From positions 140,552,808-140,616,807 of the forward strand of contig CAKMRJ010005523.1 of the NCBI GenBank assembly GCA_928212115.1: a stretch of DNA of 64,000 nt, read 5' to 3'. Below the pieces are notes generated by a model that ran no database searches, was not told the origin of the DNA, and was given only the letters and a program-made list of their open reading frames with translations. Positions 20,938-33,000 of this stretch are shown one piece after another; position 1 is the first letter of the stretch, and every line of letters begins with the position of its first letter. A program made the translations under genes and the position numbers. The DNA comes from Lactuca virosa. Lineage: Eukaryota; Streptophyta; Magnoliopsida; Asterales; Asteraceae.

Positions 20938-23900
20938 AAGAAGAGTATGCTGAATCTGATCGCGAAGGTGGATTTCTATCGCATGGTTCGAATATCGAAT
21001 TTCTGAGCTACTGGTTGAGAGTTATGATACATTGCTAGGAAATATGTAATAGCATAGTTTTTCACTTATAATTGCATTGTAAGGAAAAGTTTTTCCGCAT
21101 TTTATAAATAAATAAAATTTTATTTTTTATATCTCCTTGCAATGGCATTTATGAAAAATTGATGTTTGTATGTTTCTAGCAATATTGAAAATATGAATTT
21201 GATTCTTTCACTTGTGGTAGTGTCTAAATTTACCAAATAAGGAAGATTCTCATCACCCAAGTTTCAATTGGACCGAAACTTGGAATCATGCAAGTTGTAT
21301 TGTATGATGAATGAGAATTTTCATCTTTGGAAAATTAAGACTAATTCATTGTTCACATGTATATGCGAGTCAAGTGAAGGACTAAGGGATCGAGTGTACA
21401 TTCTTGTGCATTGTTAAAGTCCACCACAAAGACCGATAAGACTATTCGTCATGATTTACTAAAGTTTAGTAAATATGGTTATACTTACAAGTTTAAGTTT
21501 AATTCTGAAGCATTGGAAAAGTTTCAATGTATGGCAGAACAAATGAGAAGAATCAAATTAGGCAGAAAGATAAAAGTTTCTCAAATCTGAAAAGATGGGA
21601 GAGTACTTTAGTATCATGTTTTATGGTCATCTTAATGATTAAGAAACCATATCACAATTGATCCTCTAAGGACATCTTAGTGAATTCCTATGGCTAAGAA
21701 GAGGAATCATGAATTGTTGAAATGGTTAAATCAAGAAGATGAGTCATACTTCGTTCCAAAACAATTCTTAGAGTCATACTCCAAGATTGTAACTTGAGTG
21801 ACATATCTTAAAGAAGGTTTATAGCACTTGTCAAATGTAGAGTAAAATGTTTTATACTCTTGTACATTTGAAATTGGCAAGTTGTGATGTTTTGGATAAA
21901 ACAAAGACCAACTAAGGCCAATTGAGTGAAGTGTTTGTCTTGGTAAGAATCCGCACTAACTCTTGAATGCTTGCTTTTGTCAAGGAATGGTTCTTGACAA
22001 GAGAATCTTATATGTCAAGAGGTCAGTGGGAGTCTTAAAGATCTTAAAAAGTTTCAAGAACTAATCAAGAATAAAACATGTTGTTTATCACTAGCACACG
22101 ACTTGAGGTTTATAGCCCATCGTGTTGACATATTCTTTTTTCTGTGCCCATTCCAGTTAAAGTTGACTATGCATGTGAGTTCTATGAGTTCTCAATTGTT
22201 TACATAACTACTTGGAAGCAATGGTAGACCCTTGTGCTACCAGGTGGCAAGAAGTAAAGATTGAACGAGTTCAGTCCATATGAGTTTGGATTTGTCACTA
22301 ACTTCTTTTTGTGGTTATGACAAATTCACATGGATAGGAACACATACACCATAAAATCTAAGTATCATTAGGTTTCTCTCCGATTCATGAAAATGATGGT
22401 GAGGAAACGCTTTCGCTAAATAGATTTTAAGTAGATAGCAATTGTGATATTTGCATTCTCAAAGTCGTTAGTGGAGCGTGTGTGGTTAACCGGCACACTA
22501 ACATGGAATTGTGAGAAATGGCAAAGGTCTAAACAGTTGAGACTATGATTACGACATCCCTTTTCATAGTTCTAAAACTATTTAGACACACATGTGATCT
22601 ATCTAAGAAAAGGTGTATGATTTTGATAAAGTCTTATCAAAGCATCTCGTATCAGAAATCTGAACTTTGGTAAGTCAATAAAGTATTGATTTCTAGAAGT
22701 CCAGCTGATTTCTGAATACATGTCAAAGCTAGTGGGAGCATAAGTGTTATGCTAATAATAATTATCATGTTAGTGGCAGCATGATTATTATGCTTAGTAT
22801 TGCAAGTTAGCAATGTTAATTATAGAAAACAAAAGTTTCAATTCGTGAAGTTGCAGGGGTTGAAAAAGTTGTTTTGCTATAATTAAGGGAGATGAATTCA
22901 TACTTCATTTCAAATCTAAAAGCTTAGATTGTGAGATTTTAATCAAATTTAGTCATGATTACATTATTTACATTCTAAAATTCGATTATGATTACGGCAT
23001 CCCTTTTCATAATTCGAATTATGAGAACATGTCAAATTATAAGAAATATTGTAGCAAAAGACTGGTCAATTATCATGTCTTTATGTGAGACATCATGAAT
23101 CGTGTCTTGTATGCTTCGGATATAGGATCGATTGCATGTGGTATAATACTTATCCATTCTAAATTTTCCAAATGACCTGGGACATTAAGAGGGAAAAAGG
23201 AAGAGAACCGGATATGACTGAAATGATTAAGCAATTGTCGAGGACAATCTGAGGATTACCAAAGATTGGTTGCTCATGGACAATTGGAAGTATGGTGTAA
23301 ATTTTTGGAAGGACCATATTGATCTATTCTGAAAAGAGGCAACTCTTGTTCAGAAGTGGTAGTCAAAATGGGAAAATGGAAATGTCTCGATAGGTGGAAG
23401 TTATTCAATCTGTGTAAGATTAGAAAACTTAATGAAAGAAGGAGGTTCAAAGGAATGTACTTTGAATTCGAGACTTCGTTTCCATGGAATTGATCTCCAT
23501 TGGAATACTTTGTAATGTCTGTTGCCAAGTCTTTGTGACTTTTGTGCATAGTCATTACAAGAGGACCAATGCATATGAGTTTAAAATCTAACAGATTACA
23601 GTAAATGACAAGAATTTGATATTCTTACATTTACGGTAAGGATTTGGGATTGTGAAATGAGCATCATTGGAATCATGTTCAATTGATCTATTTCACAAAG
23701 TAAGGATCATAGACAAACATAGTGTGCATACTTGGTGTATGACATAACTATTGTTTAGAAAACATAGTGTGCATGCTTGGAGCATGGGACAACTATTTTT
23801 TTAATTCAAGTATTAAGTTGATTATTTGAAACATTATGCAATGAATAATGTGCAATCGTTATGGTGATAAATAAAATCTGTTTTATTTATATTCATAAGT

Positions 23901-24713
23901 TCTGAGACCATATTGGATTCGATTATTCTTGTGTTTCACTTTGCATGTTTTGACTTCCCGAATAACTAGGTTATTCAAACTCTCCACAGTCAATCATACT
24001 TTGGAAGTAGGTATGAATCAAGACTATCATGAATTGGGCTTGTATATGTCTAAAGTGTTTAGACATAGCAAAAGTTGCTGCAACATTCATGAGTGCTCGT
24101 GGAATGAGATTCGCGTATTGGATTTAACCCGCACTCATTTGAATCACTTCATGGATTTTATGACGAGTGAATCATGGGACGATAATATCTTATATTCTTC
24201 AAACGGAGACGTGTGAGTTGTAGTTGCGCGTCGGTTGCACATTGACATATGTAAACGCAACTAGTAACTTGGTTGTAATAAAACATATCATTGTGTGTAA
24301 TTTGATGAGTAAGTACAAACGAACATTTGGGTCGAATTTTATCCATTCCTTTTACCATTGGATGGATAAAAGCGATATATGTGGGCCCCTCGATGATTTA
24401 GTGATGACACCCCTAAGTGCTTGGCCAAGCCTGGACTGATTTGATTTGTTCAATTAGTCAGTCGTCATAAATCGGAAATCGGGAAACAACAAATGGACAG
24501 AGAGAATGATTATAATCCAAGTCTCAGTCCATATGATATCGAATGATTATAATCCATATCTCAGTCCATATGATATCTAAAATGAAGGAATATATGATCC
24601 CTTATCTAATGGACATGTCATTTGACTAGGTCAGAGTTCGGCAGCGGCTTTAAGAGCTACGATTGCTAGTCGGGATCTTGGAGTCATACTTGAATAATAG
24701 TTTTAGACGTATC
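20938..24713 (+). other. Copia-A non-coding tail
   Basis: No pol motif is seen. It is similar in order and words to the E1 tail. One leader-type hairpin block recurs here (22472-22498, GTGTGGTTAACCGGCACAC), followed by GATTACGACATCCC at 22547-22560; another GATTACGGCATCCC is at 22990-23003. So part of the leader has a second copy in the tail. Confidence 0.5.
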
Positions 24714-25472
24714 CAAGTGGGAGACTGTTGGATTAGATGTCTAAGCCCATAACTATTATTGGTATGTACTCGACCCGAGAGTAGCATGGTCCATTTGGGT
24801 TGCACTTCACCGAAACAATTTATGTGGATAATCTTTTGAGAATAGTATATTTATGATTTAGTAATATATTATAGTTATAATATATTAATATGAAATCATA
24901 TTATTTAATTAGTATTGATCAAGAATTAATTTGGAATTAATTTGGTGATCAAAAGAGACTAATTAAATATGGACTCTTATATATATAGAATGGGCTAATG
25001 TTCATTTAGGATGGGCTAAGCTTGCATGGATAGTCCATGGGGGTTTTTAACCCATGGATCCTATGGAAATGAAAGGTCATGGGTATTAGGGTTTACATGG
25101 ATGTAACCGTAAACCACTATACTATATAAAGAGGTCTTTGGCACATGAAATGGCACTAGGGTGTGAGTGAACAAGAGTGGGCCGATTTCCAGTGTGCTTA
25201 CTATTCTCTCAAGTTTTCCAAGGTGTTTTGGTGATTTGTGATTCCACTTGAGGCATCCACATTATTGGTGCTAGGCTCTTGAAGCTCCAAGGAATCAACC
25301 ACAAGTATAAGGTATATCATTCTACTAGATTCTTGTATTGTATATACTTCATATTATGCTAGTTAGGATGAAACCTTGGAATATAGAATATTTGCATGTA
25401 TAATAGAGAAAACATAGATCCAAGGTTTATAGGGTTGCATGTACACCATATGAGTGTTAGAATACTCAAAAC
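24714..25472 (+). repeat. Copia-A purine tract and 3' LTR
   Basis: The purine tract CAAGTGGGAGAC (24714-24725) is followed by the LTR at 24726. The LTR lacks its final bases after CTCAAAAC and runs straight into gypsy-1 coding sequence at 25473. It lacks the (TA)n tract of the 5' LTR and has a short duplication of AATTAATTTGG. Confidence 0.85.
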
Positions 25473-27030
25473 GGCACCGTCGGTGGCTAGATGTGGTGAA
25501 GGATTACGATTGTGACATCATCTACCACCTGGGGAAGGCCAATGTTGTGGCCAATGCGCATAGCCGCAAGGCAGCCCCGATCAAAGACGTTTGCTTGCGG
25601 ATGACAGTGGTGACTTTGCTTCTGGAGCAGATCCGAGAGGCCCAACAGGAGGCTATGAAGGAGGAACATCGGAAGAGCGAGCGTATTGTAGGACATGTTT
25701 CCTCCTTCGACTATCATATCCGTGGGGGTTGTTGACACTACACCGTAGGGTGTGGGTTCCATATCATGGAGGGGTGCGCCAGGTTTTGATGGAGGAGGCA
25801 CACAAATCCCGATTCTCGATTCATCCCGGGGCGACGAAGATGTACAGAGATCTTCGTCATGAGTACTGGTGGCCCTGCATGAAGCGGGATATAGCCTGGT
25901 ACGTCGAGAGGTGTTTGGCCTGCAGGAAGGTCAAGGCCGAGCACCAGAGGCCTCACGGCAAGACGCAGTCGTTGGATATCCCCATGTAGAAATGGGAAGA
26001 TATTACCATGGATTTCATCACCAAGCTTCCCAGGACTGCGCGGGGAGTGGATTCGATTTGGGTCATCGTGGATCGGTTGACCAAGAGTGCTCATTTTATA
26101 CCGATCCAGGAGAGCATCTCGGCCGAGAAGCTGGCCGATATCTACATCTGAGAGGTTGTAGATCGACACAGAGTACCAGTCTCCGTGATTTCTGAAAGAG
26201 ATGTGCGGTTCACTTCTAGATTCTGGAAGAAATTCCCCGACGATTTGGGTACTCGTCTGCAACCATCCAGACTTTGGAGGATATGCTACAGGCATGCGTT
26301 TTAGACTTCGGTGGTAGCTGGGATACCATATTCCATTAGCTTAGTTCTCTTACAACAACAGCTACCACGCGAGTATCGATCGTCCTCACTTCGAGATGTT
26401 ATACGGGAGGAAGTGAAGGACCCGATTTGCTGGGGTGAGGTTGGGCAGAGAGTCATGGGGAGTACCGAAGTGGTACTCAAGACTACGGAGATGATCCAGC
26501 AGGTCAAGAGCAGACTTCAGACTGCTCAGAGTCGGCAGAAAAGTTATGCCGACAAGCGTCGTTCGGACCTAGAGTTCCAGGTCGGGGATATGGTCCTCCT
26601 GAAGGTGTCACCTTGGAAAGGTGTCATCCGGTTCAGGAAGCGGGGCAAGTTGGGCCCCAGGTACATCGGTCCTTTCAGGGTTGCAGCCCGGGTGGGCAAG
26701 GTGGCGTATAGGCTGGATCTACCAGCCGAGCTGAGCCAGATTCATAGTACCTTTCACGTCTCCCAGTTACGGAAGTGTCTGGTAGACGACTCTGCAGTGG
26801 TACCTTTGGAGGATATTCATGTGGATGACAGCCTGAACTACATTGAGCGACCAACAGCTATCCTCGACAGGATGTCGAATGATCTGAGGAACAAGAAGGT
26901 CGAGCTGGTGAAGGTGCAATGACAGCACCGTAAGGGATCAGAGTGGACTTGGGAGCCGGAGGACGAGATGCGGGAGCACTACCCCGAACTTATTCCAGAT
27001 GCAGCAGCAAACTTTGCGGACGAAGTCTAA
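25473..27030 (+). pseudogene. Gypsy-1 pol, second half: RNase H end, integrase, chromodomain
   Basis: Resumes the RNase H frame (RRWLDVVKDYDCDIIYH). The integrase zinc-binding HHCC region (25770-25930) ends in ERCLACRK. The catalytic core has ITMDFITKLPRTARGVDSIW and VISERDVRFTSRFW. Several stops occur (25734, 25987, 26150, near 26304) with frame changes around 25740 and 26240-26400. The C-terminal part has GDMVLLKVSPWKG and GPRYIGPF, then ERPTAILDR ... LVKVQ and, past a stop at 26920-26922, WTWEPEDEMREHYPEL. The last segment is typical of a plant chromovirus chromodomain, which targets insertion to marked chromatin. The final stop is at 27028-27030, followed by a purine tract AAGTGGGGTAGATT. 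Confidence 0.85.
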
Positions 27031-27047
27031 AATAAGTGGGGTAGATT

Positions 27048-28468
27048 TGTAATGCCCGGTTCGCGGTACGTATTTTAAATTTAAAGATTGTATGTTTTTA
27101 CACTGGGACTCGGCGAGTTGGAGGCCCAACTCGTCGAGTAGACAAGACTTTGGACGCAGGTTTTAAGTGACCTACTCGACGAGTCGGGAGCCCGACTCGG
27201 CGAGTAGGACTGTCTGGATGAAACCCTAATATTTAGGGTTTGCACCCTATTTAAGCACCTTATCTTGTCCTAACCCAGCCTCCATTGTCTCTCCCAGTCC
27301 AGAGAAGCCCTAACTCGAAACCCTAATCATATATTGAGTGTTATTGAGCTTTTTGGTGCCATTTGTGTGTGTTTGAAGTTAGAGAAGAAGAAGGAAGCTT
27401 GAGAGATCAAGAGAAAGCAAGAAGATCTAGAGGTTTTGGCACATTTCCAACTCATTTGAGGTATAAAGCTGAAACCTTGACCATCTATCTCTTAGATCTC
27501 TAGTTAGGGTTCATTTCTACCTTTTCTAAGCCTTAGAAGTGCCATTCTCGGGATTTTGTGGTTATAGAGGGGTATTACCTCAGATCTGGAACCATTGGGG
27601 GTTCCCATGGCATAAAGGTGCCAACTTTATGGCCATGGGAGTCCCATGCATCATATAAACCCCATTTTAGAGCCTTTTGAGCCAAAAACCCCATGCATGA
27701 ACGTCAATTTTGTAACTTTACGTGTATTATGGACCCTAGGAGGCTAGATCTATGTTTTGGATGTGTTAAACCCGACTGAAAGCAACTGTATGGACATGGA
27801 CCGTGCGGGACTCGGCGAGTCGTTCATGGGACTCGACAAGTCGGGTATGGTTCCCCAACCCTTTTCTGCTTGAATCGAACTGGTTGAGTCTAGAAGAGGA
27901 CTCAAAGAAACAAATGTGAAATTGGACCTGGAAATCATGGAACTCGGCGAGTTTAAGAATAGAACTCGGTGAGTTCAAGGCAAGTCCCAACTATATGAAG
28001 GCCTACTCGACGAGTTCATAAGGAACTCGGCGATTCCAGGGCTAAATGTGCTTTCTTGCATGAAGAAGGACTCGACGAGTTCAAGGATGAACTCGACGAG
28101 CCAGATGAAGAAGGTCCCGTATTTGTATGATGGAGAACTCGGCGAGTGTGTGCAATACTCGGCGAGTAAGATTGAGGTTCTAGTTTTTTGAGGATTTGGG
28201 AACTCGGCGAGTTGTTGGGTCAACTCGGCGAGTTGAGTCAACCAGATGTTGACTTTGACCCATAGTTGACTTTGACCAAGGGGTTGACTTTGACTTTGGC
28301 TTTGACCTGAGTAGCCCTTGTAAGGGTTAAGGGTATGTAAGGGTAAATTAAGGAAAGTTGTTATGTGCTGGAGTTGAGAGGAGTTGATCCCGGCATCGAG
28401 GACAGTTCAGACTGCACGACATTGAGGTGACTTACCTTCCAGTAGGAGTGGGTCTACGGCCACAATGC
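27048..28468 (+). repeat. Gypsy-1 3' LTR, left part
   Basis: TGTAATGCCC..., matching the 5' LTR, with the telobox palindrome, ACTCGNCGAGT dyads (more copies than the 5' LTR) and TTGAC boxes. It is cut at 28468 (AATGC) by copia-B and continues at 36181. Confidence 0.9.
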
Positions 28469-29233
28469 TGATGGGTTTTTCAGCATTCTAACATTCCTAT
28501 GGTGTGCATGCAACCCTAGAAACCTTGGATCTATGTTTGACTAAGATACATGCAAATAATTATTTTTCCAAGGTTCTTATCCTAACTAGCATGGCATGGG
28601 GTACTTGAATCAAATAAAACTAGTAGAATTAGTTACCTTGTAGTAGTAGTTGATTGCTTGGAGTTTGAGAGCCTAGCACCAATAATGTGGATGCCTCAAA
28701 TGGAAGTCACAAATCACCACAAACTTGGAACTTTGAGAGAATAGTAATCACCTTCTTGAAATCGGCCCTCTTACTTTACTCACCACAACTCGTGTGATTT
28801 CAAGAACCAAAGCCTCATTTATATAGTGTGGTGGATTAGGGTTACATCCATGTAAACCCTAATACCCATGTATTTTCATTTCCATGAGATCCATGGGTTA
28901 AAGCTCCATGGAGTATCCATGGACTTTCCATGCAAGCCTAGCCCATTCCAAATAAGCATTAGCCCACACTATATAAATACAAGAGCTCATATTTAATTAG
29001 TCATACTTTTGATCTCTAAATTAATTCTAGATTAATTATAGATCAATACTAATTAAATAATATGATTTTATATTAATATATTAGGACTTATAATATATTA
29101 ATAAATCATAACTTATACTATTCTCAAACGATTATCCATAAATTGTTCGGGTGAAGTGCAACCCAAATGGACCATGCCGGGTCGGTCAAGTACATACCAA
29201 ATATAGTTATGGACTTAGACACTATATCCAACA
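28469..29233 (-). repeat. Copia-B 3' LTR
   Basis: 765 bp. On the plus strand it starts TGATGGG and ends CCAACA. The purine tract (minus CAAGTGGGAGAC) lies at 29234-29246. The splice donor of the 5' LTR (GTAAGT) reads GTAACT here. Confidence 0.92.
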
Positions 29234-29246
29234 GTCTCCCACTTGG

Positions 29247-30060
29247 ATAAGTCTAATAACTATAGTTGCAAGTATGACTTCAGGAACCGATCAGCAATCG
29301 TAGCTCTTTAAACTCTGTTGAACTATGAAGCGCCATTTTAGATAAGTGATCATATAATCCTCTGTTCTAGATATCAGCCGGACAAATACATGGAACATGG
29401 TCTTGCTTATTGTCCAGCATTTGTTTCCCGATTTCCGATTTGTTTGACATAGAACTTAACTGAACACATCAATTTAGTTCTGATCGGGCCCGTACATAGG
29501 TCAAAACAAAATCATCGAGGGGCCCAGATATCGCTTCTAATCCTAGAAGGAACAGATAAACTTCGACTCATATGTTTGCTCTACTACTTGTTGAATTACA
29601 CACAAAAGCACGGTTTATAACATCGAGTTACCAATGCGTTTTCATGCATAACCAACTCATAGGCAACAAATCATATCTCTAGGTTTGAAGACTTATATGA
29701 TATTACCGTCTCACGATCACTCGAGATAAATTCCATGAAGTGATACAAGTGAGCGTGGGTTGAATCCAATACTCAGAACTTATGAGCACTCATGAGTGCT
29801 GTAGCCCCGCTTTGTCTAACATCTTAGACCTCTACAAGCCAACCCATGACAGTCTTGATTCATATCTACTTCCAACATATGACCGACTGTGGAGAGTTTG
29901 AATAATATGATATAAACCATAACATAATTATTCTGGAAGTCAAAACATGCAAAAAGAAATAATAGTAAACGATTGACAAGAGATAGCAACACTTTACTCA
30001 TAAATAACAACTTTTATTTATCATCAAATGTCAATTACATTTTACAAATTTCAAGATTAT
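29247..30060 (-). other. Copia-B 3' non-coding region
   Basis: About 0.8 kb between the gag-pol stop and the purine tract. It resembles the last part of the E1 and copia-A tails (for example GACTTCAGGAACCGATCAGC and ATCAGCAATCGTAGCTC next to the LTR). So that part of the tail is true 3' UTR shared by autonomous and non-autonomous elements. Confidence 0.6.
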
Positions 30061-33000
30061 CTAACTACTAAAACTAATATCATCCTTCAGCCCTATGCTC
30101 CGAGCATGCTGGAGATGCTTAGCCCGAGTCAGTCCCTTCGTGAGGGGATCTGCTGGGTTTTCATCCGATGATACCCTCTTTGCCACGAGGATTCCTTCTT
30201 CTATTCGATGTCTGATGAAGTGATATTTTCTGTCAATGTGTCTGGATCTCCCATGATCTCTTGGTTCCTTGGCTAAGGCAACCGCACTATTGCTGTCACA
30301 AAAAATCTCCATTGGCTCCTTTATAGCTGGTACAACTCCAAGGTCTCCGATGAAGTTCTTTAGCCATATAGCCTCCTTTGCTGCCTCACTTGCTGCTATA
30401 TACTCTGATTCACAAGTGGAATCGGCCACTGTCTCCTGCTTGGAACTTTTCCAAGTAATTGCCCCTCCGTTTAGATTAAAGACCCAGCCCGACTGAGAGC
30501 GGAAATTATCCCTGTCAGTCTGAAAGCTAGCATCACTGTACCCTACAACTCTCAAGTCCTCACTGCCACCGAGGGTAAGGACCCAGTCCTTAGTCCTCCG
30601 TAGGTACTTGAGGATATTCTTTACCGCAGTCCAGTGTGCCTTGCCAGGGTTCCCCTGATACCTGCTAACCATGCTCAAAGCAAAGGCTACATCAGGTCGA
30701 GTACACGTCATAGCATACATGATCGATCCTACAGCTGAAGCATAAGGTATTCGACTCATTTCTGCTATCTCAACCTCAGTACTAGGGCTTTGTGTCTTAC
30801 TCAATCTGGCGTTACTCTGGATGGGTAACTCTCCTTTCTTGGAGTTATGCATGTTGAACCTTTTCAACACTTTGTCCACATAGGTGCTTTGACTAAGTCC
30901 AATTAGTCTTTTACTCTTGTTTCTCAAAATCCTTATCCCTAGGATATAGGCAGCTTCTCCAAGGTCCTTCATAGCGAAACACTTCCCAAGCCAGGACTTT
31001 ACTTCCTGCAGGGTTGGGATGTCATTTCCTATGAGTAGTATGTCATCCACATAAAGTACCAAAAAGCTGACTATACTCCCACTAGCCTTGATATAGACAC
31101 AAGATTCATCTTCACTCCTTGAAAAGCCAAATTCTTTGACTTTCTCATCAAAGCAAAGATTCCATCTGCGAGGTGCCTGTTTTAATCCATAAATGGATTT
31201 CTCGAGCTTACACACTCTACTGGGGTACTCTGTACTGACAAAACCCTCTGGCTGAACCATGTAAACATCTTCAGCCAACTTTCCATTAAGGAAAGCGGTT
31301 TTGACATCCATTTGCCATATTTCATAATCATGAAATGCAGCAATGGCTAACAGAACCCTAATAGACTTAATCTTGGCCACTGGTGAAAAGGTCTCATCAT
31401 AATCAACTCCCGGAGTTTGAGAATAACCCTTTGCAACCAGTCGTGCCTTATAAGTGTGTACATTACCATCCATGTCGGTCTTCTTCTTGAAGATCCATTT
31501 GCACCCAACTATCTTACGATCAGGTACATTGTCAACCAAGTTCCAAACTTGATTGTCATACATGGACTGTATCTCTCTATCCATAGCCTCTTTCCATTTA
31601 GCAGCCTCAGGGCCTGCCATGGCTTCCGTGTAGCTGTTAGGCTCATCCAGATTTACCAGTGTGTTATCACTGATAAGTGTCTCACCTTCTGCAGTAATAT
31701 GAAAACCATAATAATGCTCAGGTGCATTCCTAACTCTGGTGGAACGCCTCAGAGGTATAGATTCTTCAGTCGGCTCAACAGGAGTTTCCTCCTCAGGTTG
31801 AGGGCTAGGGTTTGAGGTTCCTTCACCACTTGACTCTTGAATTTCCTCAAGGTCAATTTGCCTCCCACTGTCTCCTTGGCTCATGAATTCTCTCTCTCGA
31901 AAGAATCCTCTTCTTGCTACAAAGACCACATTATCACTGGGTCTGTAGAAGATGTAACCAAAGGATTTATGTGGGTAGCCGATGAAAATACACCTTTCGC
32001 TTCGGGGTTCGAGCTTATCGTGAGTCTCGCGTCTCACGAAAGCCTCGCAACCCCAAATCTTGATGTGGTCTAGATTGGGAACTTTTCCAGTCCACACCTC
32101 GTGAGGTGTTTTGGCAACCTTCTTTGTAGGGACTAGATTAAGGATATGGGCGGCAGTCTCTAAGGCATACCCCCAAAATGAGATTGGTAGCGAAGCTCGA
32201 CTCATCATGGAACGAACCATGTCCAACAAGGTCCGATTGCGCCTCTCAGCTACACCATTCAACTGTGGTGTCCTAGGAGGTGTCAATTGTGAGACAATCC
32301 CACATTCCTTAAGATAGTCGAGGAATTCAGTACTAAGATACTCACCACCACGATCGGATCGAAGCATCTTAATGTTCCTGCCCAACTGATTCTCCACTTC
32401 TTGCTTAAACTCTTTGAATTTCTCAAAGGTTTCTGACTTATGCTTGATTAGGTAGACATATCCATATCTACTAAAATCATCAGTAAAAGTCACATAGAAC
32501 CGATTAGCATCTCTTGTGGCGGTTCTGAAGGGTCCACACACATCCGTGTGTATGAGGTCCAACAAACCTTCACCCCTAGCACAAGTGCCAGTAAAAGGTG
32601 ACTTTGTCATTTTACCAAGCAAACAAGATTCACAACTATCATCTGACTTTAGGTCAAATGACTCCAAGACTCCATCCTTTTGGAGTTGGCCTATGCGTTT
32701 CTTGCTTACATGTCCAAGACGACAATGCCATAAGGATGCTTTATCTAAGCTAGTGGAAGAGTTAATACACAATACATTATTTCCTAGACTATCTACAACA
32801 GATACAGTTTCATACACGCCATCACAAGGTAATGCTTTAAAATAAAGAACATTATTAAAGAAAGCATCAATACTACCATTATTATTATCAAAATAAAAGG
32901 TAAAACCTTGTTTATACAATGCATGAAAGGAAATAACATTTCTTGCCATTTCTGGCGAATAATAACATTTATTCAAATCTAATGTAAACCCACTATTTAG

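Larger units (their letters stand above)
17803..25472 (+). mobile_element. Copia-A: gag-only Ty1-copia element
   Basis: Plus orientation: LTR 17803-18566, PBS 18568-18580, leader, truncated gag, 3.8-kb tail without pol, purine tract, 3' LTR 24726-25472. It has the same architecture as E1 but is older: the LTRs differ by many substitutions and several indels, and gag has an internal stop. It is inserted in gypsy-1 RNase H after ...GAGGC. On the right only GGC of the expected duplication remains and the last bases of the LTR (CCATCA) are gone, so about 8 bp were deleted at that edge. Its LTR is closely related to that of copia-B. Confidence 0.87.

Noticed and set aside
25738..26295. 185-codon minus-strand ORF opposite gypsy-1 integrase
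   Set aside because: Antisense shadow of the integrase region, which carries real HHCC and DDE motifs on the plus strand.
31417..31815. Several plus-strand ORFs across 30.3-34.1 kb
   Set aside because: Opposite-strand shadows of the intact copia-B polyprotein.
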